A stretch of 64,000 nucleotides of DNA from Roseospira visakhapatnamensis (GCF_014197915.1 NZ_JACIGK010000002.1:124001-188000), one strand, 5' to 3'; shown: positions 35,199 to 48,338, numbered from the stretch's first letter. The notes: generated from the letters alone by a model not told the origin. Numbers and translations are program-made.

Positions 35199-35654
35199 AT
35201 GGTTGATGGCGCGCGCATCCTGATCGTCGAGGCGCGATTCTACGACGACATCGCCGATAACCTGGTGCGCGGCGCGGTGCGTGACCTGACGGCCCGGGGG
35301 GCGGGCTACAAGCGGATCATCGTACCCGGGATCCTCGAAATCCCCTCGGTGATGCGCTATGCCATCCGGGCCATGGAGCTGCGCGCCACCGACCATCGCT
35401 ATTCGGGCTACGTGCTGTTGGGCTGCGCCATCCGGGGCGAGACCGACCATTACGAGCATGTCTGTCGCGAGGCCATGGGGGGGGTGAACCGGCTCGCGCT
35501 CGATTACTCGCTGGCCGTGGGCAATGCCATCCTCACCTGCGGGACGCGGGCACAGGCGATGGACCGGGCCAGTCCGGACGGCAAGAACATCGGCGGGATG
35601 GCCGCGCGGGCCTGCCTGCGCATGATCGAGATCAAGAAGGAAATGGGCCTCTGA
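35199..35654 (+). CDS. ribH: Lumazine synthase
   Basis: This 151-residue 6,7-dimethyl-8-ribityllumazine synthase condenses the RibD-pathway product with the RibB product. Motifs include VEARFYDDIADNL, PGILEIPSVMRYA, and RGETDHYEHVCREA, with the catalytic His. It starts 2 bases after the ribB stop and ends before nusB. It normally forms pentamers or capsids of 60 subunits. Confidence 0.95.
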   Translation: MVDGARILIVEARFYDDIADNLVRGAVRDLTARGAGYKRIIVPGILEIPSVMRYAIRAMELRATDHRYSGYVLLGCAIRGETDHYEHVCREAMGGVNRLALDYSLAVGNAILTCGTRAQAMDRASPDGKNIGGMAARACLRMIEIKKEMGL

Positions 35655-35707
35655 CTCCTCTGGAGATCGGCCCGTCATGACAACCCACATTTGGAAGATC
35701 TCTTGGC

Positions 35708-36217
35708 ATGAGCACGAGTGCCCGGCGCCGTAGCGCCGCGCGGCTGGCGGCGGTCCAGACCCTGTATGCGACGGACTCCGGGGGCGGCGACCTGGGCGTG
35801 GTGTTGCGCGACGTCCTGGAAGGGCGGCTGGCCGGCGAGGCGCTGGTGGATATCCCCGACCCCGACGGGGTGCTGGAACCGCGCGAGGTGCATGAGACGC
35901 TGGTGCCGGTGGACACCGATCTGCTCATTCGTCTGGCGCGCGGCGCGGATGCCGAACGCGGGCGTCTGGACGAGATCATCGACGCCAGCCTGTCCGGGGA
36001 CTGGGTCGCCAATCGGCTGGAGCACGTCTTGCGCGCCATCCTGCGGGTGGCGGTCTACGAACTGACCGAGATCTCTGATATCCCGCCCCGGGTCAGCATC
36101 AGCGAATACGTGGATCTGGCGCGGGCCTTTTATGAGGGGCCGGAGGTCAAGCTGGTGAATGCCGTGCTGGATCGGATCGGGCGGCAGGTGCACCCCGATG
36201 CCTTCGCGGGGCGATGA
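35708..36217 (+). CDS. nusB: Transcription antitermination factor NusB
   Basis: The 169-residue product is the helical NusB factor, which with NusE (S10) binds boxA RNA in rRNA antitermination. It begins with ARRRSAARLAAVQTLYA and ends with the family's WVANRLEHVLRAIL and SISEYVDLARAFY segments. The place between ribH and thiL is the usual one. Confidence 0.95.
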   Translation: MSTSARRRSAARLAAVQTLYATDSGGGDLGVVLRDVLEGRLAGEALVDIPDPDGVLEPREVHETLVPVDTDLLIRLARGADAERGRLDEIIDASLSGDWVANRLEHVLRAILRVAVYELTEISDIPPRVSISEYVDLARAFYEGPEVKLVNAVLDRIGRQVHPDAFAGR

Positions 36218-36302
36218 TCGTCGTCCCCAGGGGGATCGCGGCGCGGATGGGGGGCACGGTGGATCCCTCCGCCGGTGAGCTTTGGAGAAGGGCGGGGACG
36301 CC

Positions 36303-37334
36303 ATGACCGTAGCGCGGACAGAAGGCACGCGGCGTGGCGAGTTCGACCTGATCAACAGCCTGTTCGCGCCGTTGGCGCGGCGTCATCCGGCGGCTCTCAA
36401 CCTGGCCGATGACGCCGCCGTGTTGCCGCCGCCGGAAGGCGGCCAGCACACCGTGGTCAGCATGGACACGCTGGTGTCCGGTGTCCATTTCCTGCCCGAC
36501 GATCCGGCCGACCTGGTGGCCCGCAAGGCGATGCGGGTGAACCTGTCGGACATGGCGGCCATGGGCGCGCGGCCGCTGGGGGTGTTCCTGTCCGTGGCGC
36601 TGTCCCCGGCGGAGGGGGACGCCTGGATGGACCGGTTCACCCGGGGGCTGGAGCAGGACCTCGGCGCCTTCGACGTGGGTCTGCTGGGGGGCGACACCGT
36701 GGCCACGCCCGGGCCGGCCACCTTCAGCATCACCATTCTGGGGACCGTGCCGCCGGGAACCCACCTGTCGCGTGGCGGCGGACGCCCCGGGGATCACCTG
36801 TGGGTATCGGGAACCATTGGCGATAGTGCCTTGGGTCTCAGGGCGTTGCAGGGAGATCTTGCGTTTCTTGACGAGGACGCGAGGGCGTCTCTCGCCGACC
36901 GCTACCGCCTGCCGTGCCCCCGGGTGGCCCTGGGCATCGGCTTGCGCGGCCTGGCGACCGCCGCCCTCGACATCTCCGACGGGCTGTCCGCCGATCTGGC
37001 GCATCTGTGCCGGGCGTCCGGATGCGCGGCCCGGGTCTCGGGACCGGCGGTGCCGCTGTCCGCTCCGGCGCGGGACTGTGTGAGCGCCGACCCAACGTGG
37101 CTGGACGTGGTCCTGGGCGGCGGCGACGACTACGAACTGGTGTTCGCCGCCCCGCCCGGCCGCGATGCGGCGATCCGCGCGCTGGGGGACCGGCTGAACA
37201 TTCCCGTGACGCGGGTGGGCGCGTTGGTCCCGGCCGCTCCCGAGGCCCCCGACACCCCCTTGGTGTGGGTGCTGGACGGGAACGGGGCGCCGTTGACCCT
37301 GGCCGCCACAGGGTATAGGCATCGCTGGGAGTAA
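36303..37334 (+). CDS. thiL: Thiamine-monophosphate kinase
   Basis: This 343-residue kinase makes thiamine diphosphate. It shows GEFDLIN near the start, DDAAVL, STDTLV-like MDTLVSGVHF, NLSDMAAMGARP, GGDTV and DISDGLSADL, all family motifs. The ATG at 36303 follows a GGCGGGG sequence; a TTG seven codons upstream is also in frame. It lies 85 bases after nusB and continues the conserved block. Confidence 0.94.
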   Translation: MTVARTEGTRRGEFDLINSLFAPLARRHPAALNLADDAAVLPPPEGGQHTVVSMDTLVSGVHFLPDDPADLVARKAMRVNLSDMAAMGARPLGVFLSVALSPAEGDAWMDRFTRGLEQDLGAFDVGLLGGDTVATPGPATFSITILGTVPPGTHLSRGGGRPGDHLWVSGTIGDSALGLRALQGDLAFLDEDARASLADRYRLPCPRVALGIGLRGLATAALDISDGLSADLAHLCRASGCAARVSGPAVPLSAPARDCVSADPTWLDVVLGGGDDYELVFAAPPGRDAAIRALGDRLNIPVTRVGALVPAAPEAPDTPLVWVLDGNGAPLTLAATGYRHRWE

Positions 37335-37390
37335 GATCCCCACGCGTCGGTCCCTCCGGGGGGCGCTGGGCAACCAGGAGGGGTGACCCC

Positions 37391-37891
37391 ATGAAGGGCC
37401 TGATCATCGTCTTCCTGATTATCCTGCTGGTGGGCGGAGTGGGTGGCGGCCTGACGGCCTTCGGCGTGATTCCCGACGTGCTGGGCGTCAAACCCCTGCT
37501 GGCCGGGCTGATGGGATCGCCCGCGCCTCCCGAGGAGGAGGTCGCCGCCGTGCCCGAGCCGGCGCCGGTGGATCATGGTCCGGAACCCCAGTTCCTGCGC
37601 GTGCCGCAGATGGCCGTGCCCGTCCTGCGCCAGGGTGTGACACCGAAGCACATCCTGCTGTCGTTGCGCCTGCATGTGAGTCCGGACCAGATGGCCGACG
37701 TGCGGCGGGACATGCCGCGCCTTCAGGACGCCTATGTGACGGCGCTCCTGAAAACCCTGCCCGATATCATGGACCGGTCGGGACGACTCGATCTCGCGTC
37801 CATCAAGGCCGTGCTCAATGCGGTGAGCGACCGGGCCATCGGTCCGGACAAGGTGCACGATGTCCTGATTGAAGGTGCGTTCGAACGCTGA
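37391..37891 (+). CDS. FliL-like membrane protein
   Basis: This 166-residue protein has one N-terminal membrane segment (residues 3-23, Ile/Leu/Val/Gly-rich), a Pro/Glu-rich linker, and a C-terminal domain with PQMAVPVLRQG and PRLQDAYVTALL, resembling FliL of the flagellar stator complex. No flagellar genes are nearby, so a flagellar role is uncertain. It may act in another envelope complex. It is last in the riboflavin-nusB-thiL block. Confidence 0.65.
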   Translation: MKGLIIVFLIILLVGGVGGGLTAFGVIPDVLGVKPLLAGLMGSPAPPEEEVAAVPEPAPVDHGPEPQFLRVPQMAVPVLRQGVTPKHILLSLRLHVSPDQMADVRRDMPRLQDAYVTALLKTLPDIMDRSGRLDLASIKAVLNAVSDRAIGPDKVHDVLIEGAFER

Positions 37892-38271
37892 CCCCAGTCC
37901 ATGGGTGGTGTCGTTCCGCGTCCATCCCCCTCGTTCGGCTAGGACTGGTCCCAATGCCCGCATCGGTGCGCGGGGCAAACCGTTGCCTGCCTCCGGGTCT
38001 TCTGGCAGGCTCCCTCAGGCGTAACAAAAGCTTAGAGCAAATCCCGAGCGATCCGAACCGGATCGCGACGACGATTTGCTTTAAAAACAAAAACGTAGAG
38101 CGTTTTGGGTGAGTCCAAAATCACGCAACACGCTCTAGGGAAACGCGGGACGGGACGAAGCTGGGGCTCGGGGGGAAGGCGGGACGCGGGCCGACCCGTG
38201 CGAGGGATCCCGCGAACGACCCCGGCGTTCGATCAGACGGTTAACTCGCTGACTGAAGGACGGAACACAAG
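37892..38271. other. 380-base gap before hppA
   Basis: Bases 38032-38137 hold copy 2 of the 106-bp repeat. The rest contains no recognised gene. The hppA promoter should lie between the repeat and 38271. Confidence 0.5.
38032..38137. repeat. 106-bp intergenic repeat, copy 2
   Basis: It is near-identical to 23483-23588 (one internal substitution) and in the same orientation. It starts TTAGAGC and ends GCTCTAG, with the same two nested hairpins. It lies 135 bases before the hppA start. Confidence 0.85.
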
Positions 38272-40389
<2,118 letters not shown>

Positions 40390-40463
40390 CTGCGTCCCCC
40401 CGGACGGGGGCCTCTCCAGAGGCGCTCCGTCCGGCCGTGGCGTGGCTTGGGCCGCAAGAGAAA

Positions 40464-40491
40464 TGGCGCGCCGGGGAGACCCGGCGCGCCA
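40464..40491. terminator. Bidirectional terminator between hppA and the binding protein
   Basis: TGGCGCGCCGGG and CCCGGCGCGCCA form a perfect 12-bp stem with a GAGA loop. T-rich sequence follows on the minus strand (ATTTCTCTT) and weakly on the plus strand. It lies between convergent genes. Confidence 0.75.
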
Positions 40492-40548
40492 GTCTTGACT
40501 CCGGCCGGTCCCGCGTCGTTGGCGGACCGGCGTGACAGAAGACGCAGG

Positions 40549-41766
40549 CTACATGGCCTTCGGTTCGAACACGGTGATGGTCTCGAACTGGCCGTCCTGG
40601 ATTTCCCACAGCTCGAAGGTGCCCGCCACGTCGCCATGGGTGTCGAAGTTCTGGGACCCGGCGGCGCCCTCGTAGTCGATGTCGGTGCCGGCGGCCAGCA
40701 GCTCCATCGCCTTGGCGAACTGGCCGGGGCCGACCTTCTCGCCGGGCGGGTTGGCCACGTCCCGCAGGGCATCGCGCACCGCTACCGGATCGGTCGAGCC
40801 CGCCTTCAGCGCGGCCAGCGACAGCAGGTGGACGGCATCGTAGGCCGTGTCGTGGTATGGCTTCTCGGAGGTCGCGCCGTACTCGGCCTTCCAGGCGTCC
40901 TGGAAGTGCTTGCCGCCCTCGGTTTCCAGGGCCTTGGCGGTGGTGCCGAAGGTCCCGTTCAGGTACTCGGCGCCCAGCGCCTCCACCAGCTCCGGCGCCT
41001 TCAGGCCATCGGTGAAGATGAACTTGCCGAACAGGCCGCCTTCCAGCGATTGCCGCAGGATGGTCTGGCCGCTTTCCGGATAGGCGATCAGGACCAGGTG
41101 TTCCGCGTCCCCGTCCGCGGCGGCCTTCAACTCGCCCCGGTAGGACGCCTGGTTTTTCTCGAAGCCCACCGACTGGGTCACGGTGCCGCCCATGGCCTCG
41201 AACGCGGCCTGGAAGGCGTCGGCCAGCCCTTTTCCGTAGTCGTTGTTGACGTACATGATGGCCGCGGCCTCGATGCCGCGTTCGCTCGTCACCTGCGCCA
41301 GCGCCGCGCCCTGGCCGGCGTCGGACGGCACGGTGCGGAACAGGAAGTCGTTGTCCTCCAGGCCGGTGATCACCGGCGACGTCGAGGCGCCCGAGATCTG
41401 CGGCACGCCGACCACGGCGGACACGGACTGGGCGATGGGGATGGTCACGCCCGACGACAGGGCGCCGACAAGGCCGCTGACCTTTTCGATGGACACCAAT
41501 TTCTGGGCCGCGTCCACGCCGGACTGAGGCGCGGTCTGGGTGTCGCCGACGACCACCGTGATGTTGCCGCCGGCGGCGTTGATTTCCTTCTCGGCCAGGC
41601 GCACCCCGTTGAGGGTGGTCTCGCCATAGGCCTGGAGGTCGCCCGTCATCGGAATGATGGCGCCGATCTTCATGTCCTGGGCGTGCGCAGCCGAGGTCAG
41701 CGCGATGGCGGTCGCGGTGGCCAGGCCGGCGACCGGGATGAGGGTCTTCATTGTGCGCGTGGTCAT
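40549..41766 (-). CDS. Branched-chain amino acid ABC transporter substrate-binding protein
   Basis: This 405-residue periplasmic protein belongs to the LivJ/LivK type I family. It has a signal peptide that ends Ala-His-Ala-Gln near residue 30, then [16 protein letters not shown], the start of the ligand-binding fold. Later blocks include [11 protein letters not shown] and [13 protein letters not shown]. It should bind Leu/Ile/Val or a related amino acid. The permease and ATPase genes are not adjacent, so it is an orphan here. The ATG at 41766 follows an AGGGAAA sequence. Confidence 0.9.
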   Translation of the reverse strand: MTTRTMKTLIPVAGLATATAIALTSAAHAQDMKIGAIIPMTGDLQAYGETTLNGVRLAEKEINAAGGNITVVVGDTQTAPQSGVDAAQKLVSIEKVSGLVGALSSGVTIPIAQSVSAVVGVPQISGASTSPVITGLEDNDFLFRTVPSDAGQGAALAQVTSERGIEAAAIMYVNNDYGKGLADAFQAAFEAMGGTVTQSVGFEKNQASYRGELKAAADGDAEHLVLIAYPESGQTILRQSLEGGLFGKFIFTDGLKAPELVEALGAEYLNGTFGTTAKALETEGGKHFQDAWKAEYGATSEKPYHDTAYDAVHLLSLAALKAGSTDPVAVRDALRDVANPPGEKVGPGQFAKAMELLAAGTDIDYEGAAGSQNFDTHGDVAGTFELWEIQDGQFETITVFEPKAM

Positions 41767-42125
41767 GATGCTGTTTCCCTGTTGTGACTGTCGTTGGCAC
41801 ACGTCGCGGGATCCGCGCGCGGGCTTGCCGTCCTGCATGGTCGCACCGCGCGCCCGGCGACGGGTAAGGGGCTCCGCTCCAAACGGTGGACGGACGAGCA
41901 TAGGGAAGGCGGCCCCGCCTTGACAATCCGGTGCGCGCGTCCGGCGCGGGTCCAGCGGCCGGTTCGCGCGACAGGCGGGGGCCATGGCGCCGTGCCGGGA
42001 CCGGCGCCCCACGGCGCCAAACCCTCGCGTGACTGTGGGCGCAATCTGGTGTAAGCCCGGGTCCCATCGCGACTCCCGACAGTTCGGCCCGCTTCCCCTC
42101 CGCCATGCCTTGAGACGGACACCCC
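41767..42125. other. Divergent intergenic region (359 bases)
   Basis: This lies between the divergent binding-protein gene and typA. It must contain both promoters. Short frames cross it, but none looks like a gene, and I see no notable repeat. Confidence 0.5.
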
Positions 42126-43961
<1,836 letters not shown>

Positions 43962-44161
43962 GGGCGACGATCGCCCGACCGGGACGACCGGACGCGTCGG
44001 CGGCCGGACCGCCCGACACCATGGCCCGCCCGTCTTGCATCCGGCCGGCAAGCTGGTGATGATGGGGACCCAACGGCGGGCCTCGGCCCGTGCCCCGGGG
44101 CGCGGTTCCCGCGCCTCGCCGCCTTGCCGCTCGTTGCCGTTTCATCCGTTTTGGCCCGCTC

Positions 44162-44782
44162 ATGGACCTGCCACCGCTCATCAAGGGGACTCTCATCGGC
44201 TTCGCCATCGCCGCGCCCGTCGGGCCGGTGGGGATTTTGTGTATCCGCCGCGCTCTGGCCGATGGCCGCATGGCGGCCTTCGTGGCCGGCCTGGGGGCGG
44301 CGGTGGCCGATACCCTCTATGGCGCCGTGGCCGCCTGGGGCCTGACCCTGGTCACCAATTTCCTGACCAATCACCGCACCTTGCTGAGCGTGGTCGGGGG
44401 CGTGTTCCTGGTGTATCTGGGGGTCCGCACCATGCGGGCCCGATCGCAGATGCTGCCGACGCCGGACACGCATATCGGCCTGATGCGCGACTTTCTGTCG
44501 ACGTTTCTCATCACGCTGACCAACCCGGCCACCATCCTGGCCTTCATGGCGGTGTTCGCCTCCATCACGGCGGTCCAGATGCGCAGCCCCGTGTCCCTGG
44601 ACACCAACCTGCTGATTCTGGGGGTGTTCATCGGCTCGGCGGCGTGGTGGGGCCTGCTGTCGGCGGTGGCGGGGGCGGTGCGGTCGCACTTCACGCCGAT
44701 GTGGCTGCGCTGGTTGAACCGGGGGTCAGGCGCGGTGCTGGTGCTGTTCGGGGTCGGCGTGCTGGTGAGCGCGGTGGTGTAA
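44162..44782 (+). CDS. LysE family exporter
   Basis: The 206-residue protein has six hydrophobic segments. It begins with LIKGTLIGFAIAAPVGPVG, the LysE/RhtB signature near the N-terminus, and has LTNPATILAFMAVF in the middle. The family exports amino acids or related small molecules; the substrate is unknown. The ATG at 44162 begins the conserved region. The last 11 bases (CGCGGTGGTGT before the stop) are shared with the GNAT gene and form the duplication junction. Confidence 0.88.
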   Translation: MDLPPLIKGTLIGFAIAAPVGPVGILCIRRALADGRMAAFVAGLGAAVADTLYGAVAAWGLTLVTNFLTNHRTLLSVVGGVFLVYLGVRTMRARSQMLPTPDTHIGLMRDFLSTFLITLTNPATILAFMAVFASITAVQMRSPVSLDTNLLILGVFIGSAAWWGLLSAVAGAVRSHFTPMWLRWLNRGSGAVLVLFGVGVLVSAVV

Positions 44783-45897
44783 CCCCCCGCGCCCGACCAG
44801 GGAGGCCGCCGCCGCTATTCCCGCCAGTACTCGGGCCGGTCGAGGGCGTCGGCACAGCACACCCGACCCGCGACGGTCCCGATGACGCCGTCCCGCAGCG
44901 CCCGCACCATCCACGCCCCGGCGTCTTTCTCGGGGATGGGGTAGGGGGCCTCGAACCCCAGCCGTCCCGCCGGCACGAATCCTCGGCGCGGGTAGTAGCC
45001 CGGGTGTCCCAGCACGAACACCAGGTCCACGCCGTCCCGCGCGAGACGGCCCAGTCCCTCGTCGATCAGGGCCTGACCGACGCCGCGCCCCTGCGCGTCG
45101 GGCTCCACGGCCAGGGGCGCGAGCAGGCGGGCGCTGACCGGAGGCTCGGCGCCGGCCAGCGGCGCCGCCGTGAACAGGATATGACCCACGGCCCGGTCGT
45201 CGATCACGGCCAGCAGGGACAGGCGGGGGGCGGCGCTCGGATCGCCGAGGAGGTCGCGCGTCAGATGGGCTTCGTCCTCCTCGCCGAACGCATGGCGATG
45301 GATGGCGAGCACGGTGTCCAGATCGGACGCGGTGGTGTAACCCCCCCGCGCCCGACCAGGGAGGCCGCCGCCGCTATTCCCGCCAGTACTCGGGCCGGTC
45401 GAGGGCGTCGGCACAGCACACCCGACCCGCGACGGTCCCGATGACGCCGTCCCGCAGCGCCCGCACCATCCACGCCCCGGCGTCTTTCTCGGGGATGGGG
45501 TAGGGGGCCTCGAACCCCAGCCGTCCCGCCGGCACGAATCCTCGGCGCGGGTAGTAGCCCGGGTGTCCCAGCACGAACACCAGGTCCACGCCGGCCCGCG
45601 CGAGACGGCCCAGTCCCTTGTCGATCAGGGCCTGACCGACACCGCGCCCCTGCGCGTCGGGCTCCACGGCCAGGGGCGCGAGCAGGCGGGCGCTGACCGG
45701 AGGCTCGGCGCCGGCCAGCGGCGCCGCCGTGAACAGGATATGACCCACGGCCCGGTCGTCGATCACGGCCAGCAGCGACAGACGGGGGGCGGCGCTCGGA
45801 TCGCCGAGGAGGTCGCGCGTCAGATGGGCTTCGTCCTCCTCGCCGAACGCATGGCGATGGATGGCGAGCACGGTGTCCAGATCGGACGCGGTGGTGT
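44770..45897. repeat. Tandem direct duplication of 558-559 bases
   Basis: 44771-45328 and 45329-45887 are nearly identical, differing by five substitutions and one C in a C-run. Each unit carries a nearly whole GNAT gene on the minus strand. CGCGGTGGTGT occurs at 44770, 45328 and 45887. The first is the end of the lysE-like gene and the last is in the 5' end of the GNAT gene, so the duplication probably arose by recombination between these 11-bp matches. Confidence 0.92.
44815..45414 (-). CDS. GNAT N-acetyltransferase, duplicated copy with replaced N-terminus
   Basis: From Thr-Thr-Ala-Ser-Asp onward this is the same protein as the next gene, with two residue changes (Glu for Lys and Asp for Ala in IDEGLGRLARDGVD). 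The duplication junction cut off its own start, Met-Leu-Phe-Arg-Asp, and its ribosome binding site. The frame now runs back into the end of the neighbouring copy and gives a Gly/Pro-rich 30-residue leader from an ATG at 45414. Acetyl-CoA binding residues (QGRGVGQAL) are intact. Whether it is translated is unclear; it may be a young pseudogene. Confidence 0.6.
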   Translation of the reverse strand: MPTPSTGPSTGGNSGGGLPGRARGGYTTASDLDTVLAIHRHAFGEEDEAHLTRDLLGDPSAAPRLSLLAVIDDRAVGHILFTAAPLAGAEPPVSARLLAPLAVEPDAQGRGVGQALIDEGLGRLARDGVDLVFVLGHPGYYPRRGFVPAGRLGFEAPYPIPEKDAGAWMVRALRDGVIGTVAGRVCCADALDRPEYWRE

Positions 45898-45910
45898 CGC
45901 GAAACAACAT
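45374..45910 (-). CDS. GNAT family N-acetyltransferase
   Basis: The 178-residue protein is a YhbS-like GNAT enzyme. It begins Met-Leu-Phe-Arg-Asp-Thr-Thr-Ala-Ser-Asp, has HILFTAAPL in the core, LAVEPDAQGRGVGQALI for acetyl-CoA binding, and VLGHPGYYPRRGF, the YhbS signature. It transfers an acetyl group to an unknown amine. This copy kept the original start region. The third GNAT gene lies 89 bases upstream. Confidence 0.85.
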   Translation of the reverse strand: MLFRDTTASDLDTVLAIHRHAFGEEDEAHLTRDLLGDPSAAPRLSLLAVIDDRAVGHILFTAAPLAGAEPPVSARLLAPLAVEPDAQGRGVGQALIDKGLGRLARAGVDLVFVLGHPGYYPRRGFVPAGRLGFEAPYPIPEKDAGAWMVRALRDGVIGTVAGRVCCADALDRPEYWRE

Positions 45911-45999
45911 GTCTTTGCCTTGATTCTGGGATGACAGGGGGGGCGCGGCGCCGGCTCGCGCGGGGGTCCGTCCCGCGCGCGACCGACACCGCGCCAGGG

Positions 46000-46548
46000 T
46001 CATGCTCCCTGGTACTCAGGGCGGTGGAAGGTCTCCGCCCAGCGCACGCCGCCGGAGACCGCGCCGATGAGCCCGTCCCGCAACGCCACCACCATCCAGG
46101 CGTCGGCGAACTCGGGCGGGATGGGCACCGGGGCCTCGAACCCCAGAGGCCCCGCCGGCTGGAACCCGAACCGGGGGTAGTAGGGCGGGTGCCCCACCAA
46201 GAAGACCAGGTCGACCCCGGCCTGGGTCAGGCGGGCCAGGCCGGCCCGGGTCAAGGCGTCGCCGATCCCGTGTCTCTGGACGTCCGGCTCCACCGCCAGC
46301 GGCGCGAGGACGCTCACGGTGACGTGCGGGGCACCGTCCAGGCTGGCGGCGGTGAACAGGATGTGGCCGAGGGCGGACGGTCCCTCGAGCCGATCCTCAT
46401 CGAGGGCCAGCAGCGACAGCCGGGGGGCCGCGCTCGGGTCGCGCAACAGGTCCCGGGTCAGATGGGCTTCCATGTCCCGCCCGAAGGCGCGGCGCTGGAT
46501 GCCGAGGAGCGTGGAACGGTCGGTTTCGGTGGTTTCACGAATCAACAC
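46000..46548 (-). CDS. GNAT family N-acetyltransferase (paralogue)
   Basis: The 182-residue YhbS-like protein is a clear paralogue of the two GNAT genes that follow it (shared EAHLTRDLL.DPSAAPRLSLLA and LVGHPPYYPRFGF) but well diverged. The acetyl-CoA motif is VQRHGIGDAL. It uses a GTG at 46548, with AAAAGGA eight bases upstream; the next possible start upstream adds Arg-rich residues. It was the likely source or sister of an older duplication. Confidence 0.82.
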   Translation of the reverse strand: MLIRETTETDRSTLLGIQRRAFGRDMEAHLTRDLLRDPSAAPRLSLLALDEDRLEGPSALGHILFTAASLDGAPHVTVSVLAPLAVEPDVQRHGIGDALTRAGLARLTQAGVDLVFLVGHPPYYPRFGFQPAGPLGFEAPVPIPPEFADAWMVVALRDGLIGAVSGGVRWAETFHRPEYQGA

Positions 46549-46669
46549 GATCGTTGTCCTTTTCTTGGGGGAGGACCCCGGGCGGACGCGGCCGCGACGC
46601 ATATCGCCGACACCGCGATCCGCCTCCGCCCGCCGTGTGTCGTGGCGCGGGCGGCGGGGTCGGGAGGTG

Positions 46670-46927
46670 TCAGCGGTTGTCGGGTTGAGCGCGCACGGCC
46701 ACGCGTCCCAATCGGGAGAGCCGATAGGGGCGTCCGTTGACCGATGCGATCAGACGCTTGGCTTTCAGTTTTCGGAAGACCGTCAGGTCACAGTCGCGAA
46801 GCCCGTATCCCTCGCGCGTGAAGCACGTGACATGGACAATGCGGCCGGAGGCGTCGCGGTCATGGCGGATCAGGCCGCCTTGAGCCAGCGCGTGCAAGAC
46901 GCGCTGCTCGATTCTTGAGATATTCAT
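46670..46927 (-). CDS. yjhX: YjhX family protein
   Basis: This 85-residue protein is close to YjhX along its length: Met-Asn-Ile-Ser-Arg-Ile-Glu-Gln-Arg at the start, [39 protein letters not shown] and the end VRAQPDNR. The family is annotated as a toxin-like protein in E. coli, with weak experimental support. It is a single gene here with no obvious antitoxin partner. Confidence 0.88.
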   Translation of the reverse strand: MNISRIEQRVLHALAQGGLIRHDRDASGRIVHVTCFTREGYGLRDCDLTVFRKLKAKRLIASVNGRPYRLSRLGRVAVRAQPDNR

Positions 46928-47145
46928 GGGAGGGAACTCGCGGACAAGTCAACCGCGCACGACACAGCCCTCGCGCGGCACCGCGCGCGCGAAGACTCGT
47001 ATCAATGCAAGATGACAGTCCTTGCCGAGGCAAGGCGCTCAGCGGCGCGCCGCAAGCTCCAACATACAACACCCATGATGAGAGGCGGAGACTCCTCCGC
47101 GACGGCCGGAGCATAGGCGCGGGCCGGGCGCGACGTCAACAGGCT

Positions 47146-48162
47146 CTACACCGCCGCGGTCATCGTCAGTCTGACCACCAGCACCAGACCCACCAGGAGC
47201 GCGGTGGCGGCGCACGCGTGGACGTAGAGTCGCAAGGCGCGGCGGATGTCGGTGGGTCCCAGGCGGGCGCGGCCATGACCCACCCACGGCTCGGCGGTGG
47301 TCCGGCCGTGATACTGGCGCGGCCCGGACAAGGCGATGTCCAGCGCCCCGGCCATGGCCGCTTCCGGCCAGCCGGCGTTGGGCGAGCGATGACGGCGCGC
47401 GTCGGCCCGCACGATCGTCCAGGCGGCGCGCGGGTCGGCCCCCTTGAGGGCGGCGGCGGCGGCGATGATCAGGACGCCGGACAGCCGCGCCGGTACGACG
47501 TTGGCGATGTCGTCCAGCCGGGCCGAGGCCCAGCCGAAGTCCCGATGCCGTTCGGTGCGATGGCCGATCATGGAGTCCAGGGTGTTGATCATCTTGTAGG
47601 CCAGCAGACCCGGCAGCCCGAACACCATGTACCAGAAGACCGGGGCGACCACGCCGTCGGAAAAATTCTCGGCCAGGGACTCCACGGCGGCCCGGCAGAC
47701 GCCCGGCTGATCCAGGGCGTCCGGATCGCGCCCCACCACCATCCGCACCGCCTGTCGGCCGGCGGCCAGCCCCCCGGTTTCCAACCCCCGGGCCACGTCC
47801 GCCACGTGGTCGTGCAGGCTCTTCTGAGCCAGCAGCACCGAGATCAGCAGCAGTTCCACCACCCAGCCGCCGGGCGCGGTGAGCGAGAACCACTGCACCG
47901 CGATGCCCACCAGCGCGGCGGCGGCGGTCAGGCCCAGGGCGGCGACCATGCCCCGGATCCGGCGGTCCCGGGCCGAGCGATGCGGCCGGTTCAGGCGGCC
48001 ATCGGCCTCGCCGATGGCATGGCCCATGATCACCACGGGGTGCGGCAGGATCCGGAACAGGGGGCCGAATTCGCCCAGGTAGGCGTCGATGAGCATCGCC
48101 CCCAGCAACAGCAGCAGGGGGTCGAACAGGGCGGTCGCGCCGGTGTCGAACAGGCTGATCAT
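47146..48162 (-). CDS. cbiB: Adenosylcobinamide-phosphate synthase
   Basis: This 338-residue membrane enzyme of cobalamin synthesis attaches the aminopropanol arm to adenosylcobyrate. It shows LLLGAMLIDAYLGEF near the start, HPVVIMG, the AVESLAENFSDGVVAPVFWY motif, YKMINTLDSMIGH and RNAGWPEAAMAGAL-like SPNAGWPEAAMAGAL. There are several membrane segments. The ATG at 48162 begins the hydrophobic start; the frame runs further upstream without family resemblance. I see no cobalamin riboswitch in the 170 bases before it. Confidence 0.93.
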   Translation of the reverse strand: MISLFDTGATALFDPLLLLLGAMLIDAYLGEFGPLFRILPHPVVIMGHAIGEADGRLNRPHRSARDRRIRGMVAALGLTAAAALVGIAVQWFSLTAPGGWVVELLLISVLLAQKSLHDHVADVARGLETGGLAAGRQAVRMVVGRDPDALDQPGVCRAAVESLAENFSDGVVAPVFWYMVFGLPGLLAYKMINTLDSMIGHRTERHRDFGWASARLDDIANVVPARLSGVLIIAAAAALKGADPRAAWTIVRADARRHRSPNAGWPEAAMAGALDIALSGPRQYHGRTTAEPWVGHGRARLGPTDIRRALRLYVHACAATALLVGLVLVVRLTMTAAV

Positions 48163-48302
48163 GGCGGCGCCGTTGTTCCATGCCGGGCCGTCCGGGGCAA
48201 GGGACAACCTGTCCAGGGCGCCCCACGGGCGATCGCGACCCAGCCGGCCCGGAGCCCCGCCTCGCCGCGCCAGGGTCGGGCGCGGCGAGGCGATCGGACT
48301 CC

Positions 48303-48338
48303 GTCCCGTCTTTAACCTCAGTCCCGTCTTTAACCTCA
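48303..48338. repeat. 18-bp tandem repeat at the DUF4139 gene end
   Basis: GTCCCGTCTTTAACCTCA occurs twice in a row, 48303-48320 and 48321-48338. The second unit contains the stop codon of the DUF4139 gene on the minus strand. Confidence 0.8.

Noticed and set aside
48163-48335. Cobalamin riboswitch before cbiB
   Set aside because: No B12-box-like sequence was seen, and the gene follows the DUF4139 gene on the same strand.
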